NCBI GenBank assembly: GCA_035295665.1
Contig: DATGIQ010000249.1
Location: 1-24,403 of the forward strand
Origin: DATGIQ01 sp035295665
GTDB lineage: Bacteria > Planctomycetota > Planctomycetia > Gemmatales > Gemmataceae
Direction: 5' to 3'
DNA length: 24,403 nucleotides
Numbering within the stretch: the first letter of the stretch is position 1; the number at the start of each line of letters is the position of its first letter. This document shows, piece by piece, positions 1 to 7,709 of the stretch. Both the position numbers and the translations under genes were made by a program. The notes beneath the pieces are model-generated. The model did not search any database. It was not told where the DNA came from and saw only the letters and a program-made list of their open reading frames with translations.

Positions 1-66
1 CTATCCGCATCGCCAACGGGTTGCTGGTGAGGCCTTCTTCGCCCACGCCGCCTAGCGGAAGGGCGG

Positions 67-1708
67 TTACGCCCAATCGACGGAGTTGACCTGGGCTGTC
101 GGTGCCTGATAGACAAACATTCCGTCAAGGTCTCCAAGCCCCGTGATGATCGGCGTTATCGTGCCACTGTTCGGTTTGAACGTGGCGATATCCCCGACAT
201 AATTGCCGAGATAATAATTGCCGGATCCGGGATCGTAACGGACGACCTGATAGCCCACGTTCTGATGCATCGTGTTTGGCAGAAGCGGCGCGATGTCGTA
301 ACGTGTGGGCTCGCCATACTGCCACACGCCGTTTGAATTCAAGGTCGGCGTGTAAACAGAGATTACGGGATACGAAGAATTACTAGGGTCTCTAAAACCG
401 AGCACAATGATGTTACCGGTCTGGGGATCAACGGTAATGTCTTGGGTATGGTACAGCGGATCATTGCTAGTATTAATGCTAGTATTAATGATTGGCGTGG
501 CCTGATGCGTCCCGAGGTTTAGGATAAGCGCAGAGTCAATTTGGCCGTTATAGTGCCTGATATAGCCCAGTTGTGTCGAACAATTGCCAGTGACGCTGGT
601 CTGTCAGTTGCCAAGTTAATCGTGCGCGAATCCTTAGTTTCCAAATGTAGCCCTGGAGATTGGGATCCCCCTCGTCGTAGCCGTACTGATACTGTGGGGT
701 CCCCTTGCTCGAAGCGTCGTGATAATCAAGGGGTCCCTGCTCGTCTGCCACATAGACAAAGTTCGTGTTCAGCGTGGCAGGCAACTGGGGGTTCGGGTTC
801 GGGTCGTACACCGGCGCAATTCCTGTCGGAACGTTGATCCAACTCGGGGGGCTGCCGCTATTTAATGCACTTGGGTCGTCGGCAGGACTGGAGTAACCGT
901 ACGCGATGTCTGGTGGGTTGCCTTGGAACGGGTGCAGTTTGTCTCCGGAATCCAGCGACTTGGTGCGGTCGGGGTAGCCGTTGATGAAGTCACTGCCGGT
1001 CGGGTAAGCGCCGTCAGTGTTGGGCGGGGCAGTCGAGTGGCCACCATCGTCGTACACCGGCATCTGGGATCCGCCGCTGGGATCGATCTGTAGGACGCTG
1101 TGCGTGGGAGGGTCATAGCCATAACCATTGTCCTCCACGTTGACCAGCAGGTGCAGGTTGCCGCCGCCGTCTCCCTGATTGATGACGTACAGGTTGCCAT
1201 TCGATCCACCCGAACCAGGAAGGAAGACGACGGCATCGCTTCCATAGAGGTTCTCTTGACCCGGGCTGTCATAGCTCACTACCGAGGTGATACCACTGGT
1301 TGGGTCTACTTTCATCAGGGCATGATCGCGCATGGTGCGAGCGAGTGTCGTGCCTGTGGAAGGCGGAACTTTTATACTGAAATTATCGGAGCGGCCCGCG
1401 CCGTAGTCCAAGGAGTAAAGCACGCCCGATGACGGATCTTCCGCGAGACCGACGGATTCATCAAAGGCCCCTGCCGCCGAGATCGGAATAGGGGTGTGAT
1501 TCGGAGCTTTCGGGTCAGGATTGATTGCGTAGAGGCCGCCGGGATAGGAACCACCTCCCGCGTTCGAGAGCACGAGCCAGCCACTTGGGATGAGAGCCGG
1601 AACGACACGATCCTCAAGCGCTTCCAGCAGTAATCGCCTCGTTGATTGGCGTCCTTGGTTGACGACCGGACGACTCTTTGGGCGGGAAGCACGGGATAGG
1701 AAAAACAT
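67..1708 (-). pseudogene. Secreted LEALEDR-motif protein, frameshifted
   Basis: The reading frame starts at ATG 1708 with GAGGA about 8 nt upstream. The N-terminus is basic and then carries LEALEDRVVPA (about residues 29-39), a motif seen at the start of many large secreted planctomycete proteins. The body is rich in Gly, Pro, Asn and Asp with short strand-like segments (NLYVINQGDGGG, NFVYVADEQGPLDY) and no catalytic motif that I recognise; it resembles a secreted beta-propeller or adhesin-like protein. The first frame ends at 548, but sensible protein (TSVTGNCSTQLGYIRHYNG and onward, including DITVDPQTGNIIVLGF) continues in another frame from about 600 down to a stop at 67. A short third frame (KDSRTINLATD, 635-603) may lie between. 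The gene is therefore either interrupted by one or two small indels or affected by a sequencing error. The function is unknown; being broken is read directly from the frames. Confidence 0.7.
466..489. repeat. 12-bp tandem duplication inside broken gene
   Basis: GCTAGTATTAAT occurs twice back to back (466-477 and 478-489). In the minus-strand coding frame it adds four residues (a repeated INTS-like unit), so it keeps the frame. It looks like a slippage duplication in the downstream part of the frameshifted secreted-protein gene. Confidence 0.8.
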
Positions 1709-2418
1709 CGATGGGTCCTCGTGTTATGGCTGTTTTCTGCGTAACCCCAAGCGCTCTCTTTGGACACAACCCGGAGGCGCGGGCGAAGCGCAGCGCCCGC
1801 GCGACTGCTGGCATATTGCGCCGGCGTGCGGGCAAAATCGCTCCGGACCGATTCTGGAGTTCCCACCGGGCGAAGAGTCGTGTACGCGGCAGGCAGCTTG
1901 GCTCGTGAGGTCAAGGTGCGCGCTGCCGGTGCCGAAGTCCTTTGCGGCTGTACCGACTCCCCGACGGTAGGAATTCCGTCGCGCTAAATAACTGGGAGGA
2001 CTGCGATTCGAAGGGTGACGGGAGCTAGCACTGAAGGGGAGGGTCACACCACGGAATGCCGAGCCCTCTGTTCCGGCTGAAGAATGACGTCGGGCGTCCA
2101 TGCGCCTAGGCCAGCGACATAGATCCCCGCATGTCTCCAGGTCGCTCAGTAGGGGCTGAGCCGACGCTGAAGGATACCATGTTACCGACGGCGGTCAAGA
2201 ACTGGCAGCGAACCTCCCGGAGCAGCAGCTATTGGGAAACCTCGCTAGCGTTCTCCGTTCGCTTTGCGAAGCAGGTTCTGCGGTCAAGTATTACGAGAAC
2301 CGTTCGAGCGCAGCCCCATCCCCCCGCTTCTGGGAGGTAGCAGGTGCGGTGGAACTCGCAACATCACGGACCCGATGGCGCCCAAGCGCCCAGCCGAAGC
2401 AGCGGCAGGGGCGCCCGG

Positions 2419-2451
2419 TTAACCGCTCTGCCCGCCAGCGGAGCGGGTTAA
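2419..2451. repeat. Inverted repeat upstream of first HAF gene
   Basis: TTAACCGCTC (2419-2428) pairs with GAGCGGGTTAA (2441-2451) with one bulged base and a 12-nt loop. It sits 16 nt upstream of the predicted -35 box, so it could be an operator, or a terminator for anything transcribed from the left. There is no T-tract directly after it (AGTTCTTGCTTTTTCG follows at a short distance). Confidence 0.45.
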
Positions 2452-2466
2452 GTTCTTGCTTTTTCG

Positions 2467-2495
2467 TTGCTTTCTGGCGAGGGCCCGGTCATAAT
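2467..2495 (+). promoter_or_regulatory. Sigma70-like promoter of HAF gene 1
   Basis: TTGCTT (2467-2472), 17-nt spacer, CATAAT (2490-2495). Transcription would begin near 2502, leaving a leader of about 40 nt before the ATG at 2541. The equivalent position ahead of the second HAF gene keeps a -35-like TTGCCA but lacks the -10. Confidence 0.5.
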
Positions 2496-2540
2496 GGGGC
2501 TTGTCGCCCGGTGATGCCGTCTCGTGCGAGGAGTTCGGTC

Positions 2541-3485
2541 ATGAAGCAGATCGTGTATGGGTCGTTGGCCCTGGGCCTGTTCGCTGGCGCTGTCGGTCAA
2601 GGGCGGACGGATTACGCATTTTCCACGATCGATTATCCTGGTGCCTTGCTAACCTTCGCGGACGGGATCAATGCATCGGGGCAAGTCGTGGGGACCTATC
2701 TGGGCACGGACAGCAGACGCCACGGCTTCCTCCTCAGCGGTGGCACGTACACGAGCTTCGATGTACCCGGCGCGTTCCTGTTCACCGATCCTTACGCGAT
2801 CAACAATGCCGGGCAGATCGTCGGGCGTTACAATGTTTCTTTGACGGCCGATAACGGTTTTCTGCGGAATGGGGATACGTACACGACCCTCACCGTGCCC
2901 GGAGCCATGTATACGGAAGCTCATGGAATCAACGATACTGCCCAGATATGCGGCTTCGCTGCCACGAACTTTTCCTCTCCACGCCATGGGTTCCTGTTCA
3001 GCAATGGAATCTATACGAGCTTCGACGTACCGAATTCTGCGGAGACCCTTGCTTTCGGAATCAATAATGCGGGGCACATTGTGGGATCGTACTTTGACCC
3101 CGTTACGGAGAAATCGCATGGCTTTCTGCGCAACGGCGACAATTACGTTACCCTGGATTTGCCAGGTTCGGCGCTAACCGCGGCTATTGGGATCAACAAT
3201 AGCGAGCGGATTGTAGGACTTTACGACACGGGCGTGGGCAGCCACGGTTTCATGCTGCAAGGAGACACTTTCAGCACACTGGACCCGCCCGGATCGACCT
3301 TCACCGAGCCGTATGGCATCAACGATTCCAACCAGATCGTCGGGTTCTACATTGACGCAACAGGGACTCATGGTTTCCTCGCTACTCCCACTCCCGAGCC
3401 ATGCAGCAGTGTCCTCCTGGCTTTGGGAGTCGCCTGCCTACTTGGCTGCACCTGGCGGCGCCGAAGGGCTTCTGCTACTGCCTGA
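2541..3485 (+). CDS. HAF-repeat PEP-CTERM secreted protein, copy 1
   Basis: A 314-residue exported protein. The N-terminal signal peptide (about residues 1-20, MKQIVYGSLALGLFAGAVG) is followed by six repeats of about 42-44 residues with the pattern GINNxxQIVGxY...HGFLxxGxYTxxDVPGA, matching the extracellular HAF repeat family. Repeats of this length and number could build a beta-propeller (inference). The C-terminus has TPEP, a hydrophobic segment (VLLALGVACLLGCTW) and RRRR, a PEP-CTERM sorting signal for exosortase-type processing. ATG 2541 is chosen because AGGAG lies 7 nt upstream and the signal peptide follows directly; the frame is open further upstream but that part is not protein-like. 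It probably has its own promoter (2467-2495) and is followed by a paralogue with no terminator seen between. The function is unknown; a role on the cell surface or in the matrix is likely. Confidence 0.85.
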   Translation: MKQIVYGSLALGLFAGAVGQGRTDYAFSTIDYPGALLTFADGINASGQVVGTYLGTDSRRHGFLLSGGTYTSFDVPGAFLFTDPYAINNAGQIVGRYNVSLTADNGFLRNGDTYTTLTVPGAMYTEAHGINDTAQICGFAATNFSSPRHGFLFSNGIYTSFDVPNSAETLAFGINNAGHIVGSYFDPVTEKSHGFLRNGDNYVTLDLPGSALTAAIGINNSERIVGLYDTGVGSHGFMLQGDTFSTLDPPGSTFTEPYGINDSNQIVGFYIDATGTHGFLATPTPEPCSSVLLALGVACLLGCTWRRRRASATA

Positions 3486-3677
3486 GTGCAGGGGCGTCCT
3501 CCTCCGGCTGGACCGCCGTTGGGAAATGGGCATGCTGCTGACCGTTAATGAGCAGGGCTGGACGGAACTGGCTCAGGCGAGCTTGCGGGCGCGAGCCGTT
3601 CTTGGTTTCGTTGCCACGCGAGCCCAGCGGGGAGAACTTGTCGCCCGGTGATGCCGTCTCATGCGAGGAGTTCGGTC

Positions 3678-4625
3678 ATGAAGCAGATCGTGTACGGGTG
3701 GTTGGCTCTGGGCCTGTTCGCTGGCGCTGTCGGTCAAGGGCGGACGGATTACGCATTTTCCACGATCGATTATCCTGGTGCCTTGCTAACCTTCGCGGAG
3801 GGGATCAATGCGTCCGGGCAAGTCGTGGGCGTCTATTTGGGCCAGGACAGTCGCGACCACGGCTTCCTCTTCAGCGGCGGCACCTATAGGAGTTTCGACG
3901 TACCGGGGGCCTTCGGGCTCACCGATGCCAAGGCCATCAACAATGCCGGGCAGATCGTCGGCCGCTACGACGTTTCTTTCACCGCCATTAACGGCTTCCT
4001 CCGAAATGGGGATGCCTACACGACTCTCGCCGTGCCCGGAGCCATGTATACGGAAGCTCACGGAATCAACGACGCTGCCCAGATATGCGGATTTGCTGCC
4101 ACGAACTTTTCCTCTCCAAACCACGGGTTCCTGTTCAGCAATGGAATCTATACGAGCTTCGATGTGCCGAACTCCGCGGCGACACGTGCTTTGGGAATCA
4201 ATAATGCCGGGCAGATTGTAGGAGAGTACTTCGACCCGGTTACGACGAAAGGGCATGGCTTTCTGCGCAACGGCGACAATTACGTTACCCTGGATTTCCC
4301 AGGCTCGGCGTTAACCGCGGCTACTGCGATCAACAACAGCGACCGGGTTGTAGGAGTAATGGATGCCAATAAGGCGTTCGTGTTCGAAGGGGGCGGTTTC
4401 AGCACATTGGACGTGCCCGGAGCGAGTTACACGGACGCGGATGGCATCAACGATTCTAACCAAATCGTCGGGACCTATATTGATGGGAGCGGGACCCACG
4501 GCTACCTGGCCACACCCCTGACCGCGCCTGTGCCCGAGCCCTCCAGCGGCATGCTCCTGGCTTTGGGAGTCGCCTGCCTACTTGGCTGCACCTGGCGGCG
4601 CCGAAGGGCTTCTGCTACTGCCTGA
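3678..4625 (+). CDS. HAF-repeat PEP-CTERM secreted protein, copy 2
   Basis: A 315-residue paralogue of the gene just upstream, with the same signal peptide, six HAF repeats and PEP-CTERM tail (VPEPSSGMLLALGVACLL then RRRR). AGGAG is 7 nt before ATG 3678. The first 45 and last 25 residues are almost unchanged from copy 1, while repeats 1, 2, 5 and 6 differ more. Repeat 5 is degenerate: the usual HGF block has become KAFVFEGG. Its upstream region lacks the -10 element of copy 1 because of a net 7-nt loss, so it may be expressed mainly by read-through from copy 1. It ends before a strong hairpin at 4700-4740. The molecular function is not known. Confidence 0.85.
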   Translation: MKQIVYGWLALGLFAGAVGQGRTDYAFSTIDYPGALLTFAEGINASGQVVGVYLGQDSRDHGFLFSGGTYRSFDVPGAFGLTDAKAINNAGQIVGRYDVSFTAINGFLRNGDAYTTLAVPGAMYTEAHGINDAAQICGFAATNFSSPNHGFLFSNGIYTSFDVPNSAATRALGINNAGQIVGEYFDPVTTKGHGFLRNGDNYVTLDFPGSALTAATAINNSDRVVGVMDANKAFVFEGGGFSTLDVPGASYTDADGINDSNQIVGTYIDGSGTHGYLATPLTAPVPEPSSGMLLALGVACLLGCTWRRRRASATA

Positions 4626-4699
4626 GTGCAGAGCGTGGTCCTCCGGCCGGGCCGTGGCTTCGAAATGGGCACGCAGATGGCCATCGATGAACGGTAAGA

Positions 4700-4740
4700 A
4701 AGGGTAACAGGAACTGCCATCGGCAGCTCCTGTTACCCTT
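4700..4740. terminator. Bidirectional hairpin between convergent genes
   Basis: A 19-bp stem (AAGGGTAACAGGA.CTGCC at 4700-4718 with 4722-4740) has one mismatch and a 3-nt loop. It lies between the stops of the HAF gene (4625, plus) and the PA14-like gene (4786, minus). On the minus strand the stem is followed by TTTCTT, so termination is better supported for the minus-strand gene; on the plus strand no T-tract follows. Confidence 0.75.
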
Positions 4741-4785
4741 CGGCAAACCGCGCGGAAGATACTCCGTAAGGACAGAACCCACTCC

Positions 4786-5487
4786 TTACGGCGCCTTGGG
4801 ATAGAGGATCGCTGGGCTTACGGGTCCGGCGCCACCGAGGGTGCTCAGGAAGTAGAGGTTGGCACCACCCTGGTGTGGCGACCCGTTGTTCGTGAAGTCC
4901 GCATTGAAATAGATGACCTCAATGGGATACAGGCCGGGTGCCTCGAACATGGCCTCGCCGGTACGCAGTTGGTTGCCGTGGCCGCCGTCGTTATCCACGA
5001 CTTGGATAGAACTTTGTCCGATCAGCAACCTCGATCCATCATCCGAACTCAGTCCGAAGGTCGTGTCCAGCTCGGCGCTGCCAATGCTGATGAAGCCCTG
5101 GAAGTCGAAGATAGAACTCTGGATCTGATCGCCGTTCGGCGGATTCAGCGTGTTGCCATCGTTTTGGAAGAAGGAAGTCAGGAACTGCGGGGCGTTGGTC
5201 TGATCTCCCGTAGCTCCGTTCCCCACGTACAGCAAATACGAGGCTGAAAACACGGAGTAGGGCTGCTCGGAAGCCATAATCCCTTGCGCGGCGGCAATCG
5301 TCCCGATCCCCCGGGTCGGATTCGTGGGATCGAAATACCAGGATCCGTTGAGCCCGGTTCCCGGCACCCCCGGTTGAGGCCCGACCGCCTCGGTCGCTGG
5401 AATGAAGACTTGCGTCTTCACAATCCCGCAGAACACCATCACGGCACCCATTGCGAGCACCGCCACTCCCCACCTTCGAACACGCAT
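4786..5487 (-). CDS. Secreted PA14-like domain protein
   Basis: A 233-residue protein with an N-terminal signal peptide or anchor (RRWGVAVLAMGAVMVFCG). The core has PA14-like hallmarks: a framework strand (FDFQGFISIGSAEL), the sequence FGLSSDDGSRLLIGQSSI, then VVDNDGGHG and GLYPIEVIYFNADF. The DDGS and DNDGGHG elements are the usual calcium and ligand-loop positions in PA14/GLEYA-type carbohydrate-binding domains. There is no enzyme domain, so a surface binding role is inferred. Three ATG codons stand in a row (5493, 5490, 5487). GGGAG ends 1 nt before the first and 7 nt before the third, so the third is chosen. It is transcribed alone, convergent with the HAF pair across a hairpin. A 7-bp perfect inverted repeat (5521-5537) lies in its probable leader. 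Confidence 0.75.
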   Translation of the reverse strand: MRVRRWGVAVLAMGAVMVFCGIVKTQVFIPATEAVGPQPGVPGTGLNGSWYFDPTNPTRGIGTIAAAQGIMASEQPYSVFSASYLLYVGNGATGDQTNAPQFLTSFFQNDGNTLNPPNGDQIQSSIFDFQGFISIGSAELDTTFGLSSDDGSRLLIGQSSIQVVDNDGGHGNQLRTGEAMFEAPGLYPIEVIYFNADFTNNGSPHQGGANLYFLSTLGGAGPVSPAILYPKAP

Positions 5488-5796
5488 CATCATTCTCCCG
5501 GATCAAGACAAAACAGAAGCTCACGCCCAGGGCGTGATTCAACACCGAACCATGTCCACGACAGAAGCCCCGCTCACACCCATTGATGAAAAAGAGAAAC
5601 CACCTTTCCTATGCATTTTGCATACCAGCTTGTGCGAACCAGACTTTGCCCGAGGGTCGATGCATGGTTCCCTCCGATAAACCCCGGAGGAACCAGGTAG
5701 TTGCGGCGTTGTCCCTCCCTCCGCATTTCGAGAAAGGTGCGCCGTGGTTTGGGAGCTGGTCGAATCGTGCATCCAAAAGTTAACAGCTTGCTTGGT

Positions 5797-5816
5797 GCTC
5801 GTTAACGCTCGTTAAC
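5797..5816. promoter_or_regulatory. Tandem GCTCGTTAAC repeat, possible operator
   Basis: Two exact 10-bp copies lie side by side (5797-5806 and 5807-5816), each ending in the palindrome GTTAAC; a further GTTAAC lies at 5779-5784. The block is 37 bp upstream of the -35 of the CRTAC1-like gene, where an activator would typically bind. No regulator is identified. Confidence 0.35.
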
Positions 5817-5852
5817 ATTCGTGGGGAAATAGCGACCCACACGGACCGCCTG

Positions 5853-5882
5853 TTGACGTTTCTGAACGCCGGCCTGTATCCT
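5853..5882 (+). promoter_or_regulatory. Sigma70-like promoter of CRTAC1-like gene
   Basis: TTGACG (5853-5858), 18-nt spacer, TATCCT (5877-5882). The predicted start near 5889 leaves a leader of about 32 nt before GTG 5921. Confidence 0.5.
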
Positions 5883-5920
5883 AGGAATCTGCATTCGGAG
5901 TCGTTGGCAGAGGTGCAAGC

Positions 5921-7696
5921 GTGAAGCGCGGCGCAGTTCTGGGCATTGTTCTTCCGCTCCTGGCCGTGGCCTGGGGTTGCCGGGGACCGGCTTCTGCCCC
6001 ACCCACAGAGAGGCACGAGCGTTCCCCCTGGTTCGTCGACATCACGGCGGACGTCGGCCTGAACTTCGTCCACGACGTCGGGCCGCTGGGCAAGTACTTC
6101 ATGCCGGAAATTGTTGGATCGGGTGCCGCCCTCTTCGATTTTGATCGGGACGGCCGGCTGGATATCTACCTGCTCCAGAACGGGGGGCCTGGCTCGCGCT
6201 CCACCAATCGCTTGTTCCGCCAAGGATCCGATGGCCGTTTCACGGACGTCACGGCCGGCTCAGGACTGGACATTGCCGATCGCTGCATGGGGGTGGCCGT
6301 CGGCGATGTCAACAACGACGGTTGGCCGGACCTCTTCATCACCGGGTATGGCAAGGTCTGGCTGTTCCTGAACAATGGCAACGGCACGTTTACCGATATC
6401 ACGAAAGAGGCAGGGCTCGACAATCCACATTGGGGAACATCGGCTGCCTTCCTCGACTACGATCGCGATGGCTGGCTGGACCTTGTGGTCGCCAACTACG
6501 TGAGCTACTCAGCCACCAACCATTGCACCGATAGCGCGGGCAACCCGGAATACTGTGGTCCGAACGCCTTTCCGGGCACGGTTAGCCGATTATTCCACAA
6601 CCTGGGACCGCTCCCGGGCGGCAAGCCGGGCGCGGTTCGCTTCGAAGATGTGACCGTGAAAGCGGGGCTCGCGGCCGTTGCCGGACCAGGTCTTGGCGTT
6701 CTCTGTGCGGATTTCGATGGCGACCGTTGGCCGGATATCTTGATCGCCAACGACGGCAAGCCAAATCATTTATGGATCAACCAACACGACGGCACCTTCA
6801 AGGAGGAGGCGGCTCTACGTGGCATCGCTTGCAATGCCATGGGCCAGGCGGAAGCCAACATGGGCATCGCCATCGGCGACGTAAACGGTGATGGCTTGTT
6901 CGATGTCTTTGTGACGCATTTGACCGAAGAGACCAATACCCTGTGGATGCAGGGACCGCGGGGCATGTTTCGAGACCGTACCGTGGCCTCTGGCTTGACC
7001 CGTCCGCAGTGGCGGGGTACCGGTTTCGGCACGCTGCTCGCCGACTTCGATCATGATGGTGCCCTCGATCTTGCCATCGCCAATGGCCGTGTCCGGCATG
7101 CCAAGCGTTCTGGGATCGACAGCCAGGCGATCGCAACCCTGGGTCCCCTTTTGAGCCGCTATGCCGATCGGAACCAGCTCTTCGTGAATGAGGGGAACGG
7201 ACAGTTCCGCGATATTTCTGCGGAGAATGATCCCTTGTGCGGGACGGCCCGCATTGCACGGGGACTCGCTTGTGGAGATCTCGACGGGGACGGCAGTCTC
7301 GACTTGCTCGTCACCACCACCGCCGGGCCGGCCTTGCTCTATCGCAATGTCGCTCCGAAGCGTGGCCATTGGCTGCTCGTCCGAGCGGTCGATCCGTCCC
7401 TCGGGGGACGCGATGCCTATGGTGCGGAAATCACAGTCCAGGCCGGCAACAGGCTCTGGCGGCGCTGGCTCAATCCGGGCTACAGTTACCTTTGTAGCAA
7501 TGATCCCCGTGTTCACTTCGGTCTTGGCTCCGCCCAGCGCATTGACTCCCTCTTGGTAGTCTGGCCGGACGGGACAGAGGAAACCTTTGCCGTCCGGGCG
7601 GTGGATCAAGTCGTCGTGGTTCATAAAGGAGAGGGCAAGCCGGTAACGGATTCTGCGAACAGCACGATGCAGCCGCCGCCAATTCCGAATCCTTGA
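5921..7696 (+). CDS. CRTAC1-like FG-GAP/ASPIC-UnbV lipoprotein
   Basis: A 591-residue exported protein starting at GTG 5921 with AGAGG 7 nt upstream. The N-terminus (MKRGAVLGIVLPLLAVAWGC) is a lipoprotein-like signal with Cys20 as the probable lipidation site, although Trp at -2 makes the lipobox imperfect. The body is an FG-GAP/VCBS beta-propeller with seven calcium-binding Asp motifs: DFDRDGRLD, DVNNDGWPD, DYDRDGWLD, DFDGDRWPD, DVNGDGLFD, DFDHDGALD and DLDGDGSLD. The C-terminal 110 residues form an ASPIC/UnbV domain (GYSYLCSNDPRVHFGLG, VVWPDGTEE). This CRTAC1-type architecture is common in planctomycetes and probably serves binding at the cell surface; no enzyme site is visible. It is followed after 13 nt by a TPR gene, probably in one operon. 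Confidence 0.88.
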   Translation: MKRGAVLGIVLPLLAVAWGCRGPASAPPTERHERSPWFVDITADVGLNFVHDVGPLGKYFMPEIVGSGAALFDFDRDGRLDIYLLQNGGPGSRSTNRLFRQGSDGRFTDVTAGSGLDIADRCMGVAVGDVNNDGWPDLFITGYGKVWLFLNNGNGTFTDITKEAGLDNPHWGTSAAFLDYDRDGWLDLVVANYVSYSATNHCTDSAGNPEYCGPNAFPGTVSRLFHNLGPLPGGKPGAVRFEDVTVKAGLAAVAGPGLGVLCADFDGDRWPDILIANDGKPNHLWINQHDGTFKEEAALRGIACNAMGQAEANMGIAIGDVNGDGLFDVFVTHLTEETNTLWMQGPRGMFRDRTVASGLTRPQWRGTGFGTLLADFDHDGALDLAIANGRVRHAKRSGIDSQAIATLGPLLSRYADRNQLFVNEGNGQFRDISAENDPLCGTARIARGLACGDLDGDGSLDLLVTTTAGPALLYRNVAPKRGHWLLVRAVDPSLGGRDAYGAEITVQAGNRLWRRWLNPGYSYLCSNDPRVHFGLGSAQRIDSLLVVWPDGTEETFAVRAVDQVVVVHKGEGKPVTDSANSTMQPPPIPNP

Positions 7697-7709
7697 CCGA
7701 TGGTGCACG

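Larger units (their letters stand above)
1709..2540. other. Gene-free stretch with hairpins, no supported CDS
   Basis: No open frame here has a convincing start, ribosome site or protein-like composition. It is the 5' region of two divergent genes. Visible items are a GC-rich inverted repeat at 1777-1802 (9-bp arms, GCGCGGGCG), a small one at 1962-1981 (CGACGG/CCGTCG), a larger one at 2419-2451, and a sigma70-like promoter at 2467-2495. The rest shows nothing I can name; a decayed gene cannot be excluded. Confidence 0.5.
2452..4690 (+). repeat. Tandem duplication of about 1.14 kb (two HAF genes)
   Basis: Two direct copies, each with leader, gene and short 3' flank, lie head to tail with an offset of about 1137-1140 bp. 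The leader from CTTGTCGCCCGG (2500 and 3637) through the first 45 codons is nearly identical. The last part of the gene is identical over 78 bp (3414-3491 against 4554-4631), across the stop codon. The middle of the genes and the outer flanks are more diverged and include small indels. This pattern suggests an ancestral duplication whose ends were later homogenised by gene conversion. Confidence 0.85.
5488..5920. other. Divergent intergenic region with several inverted repeats
   Basis: No gene is supported. Contents: TCACGCC-cag-GGCGTGA (5521-5537); TATGCA-ttt-TGCATA (5610-5624); a 10-bp stem with one bulge, GGTTCCCTCCG/CGGAGGAACC (5666-5694); three GTTAAC hexamers (5779-5784, 5801-5806, 5811-5816), the last two in a 10-bp tandem repeat GCTCGTTAAC; and a promoter at 5853-5882. 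The density of symmetric elements between two divergent genes suggests regulatory sites, but no known operator was recognised. Confidence 0.5.

Noticed and set aside
1777..1802. GC-rich hairpin as a terminator
   Set aside because: No T-tract on either strand and no gene ends next to it; likely chance in GC-rich DNA.
2232..2540. Upstream extension of HAF gene 1
   Set aside because: The signal peptide and AGGAG site place the start at 2541; the extension covers the promoter.
2541..4625. Regular repeats considered as CRISPR
   Set aside because: The periodicity (about 130 bp) is coding, in frame, and degenerate at DNA level; these are HAF protein repeats.
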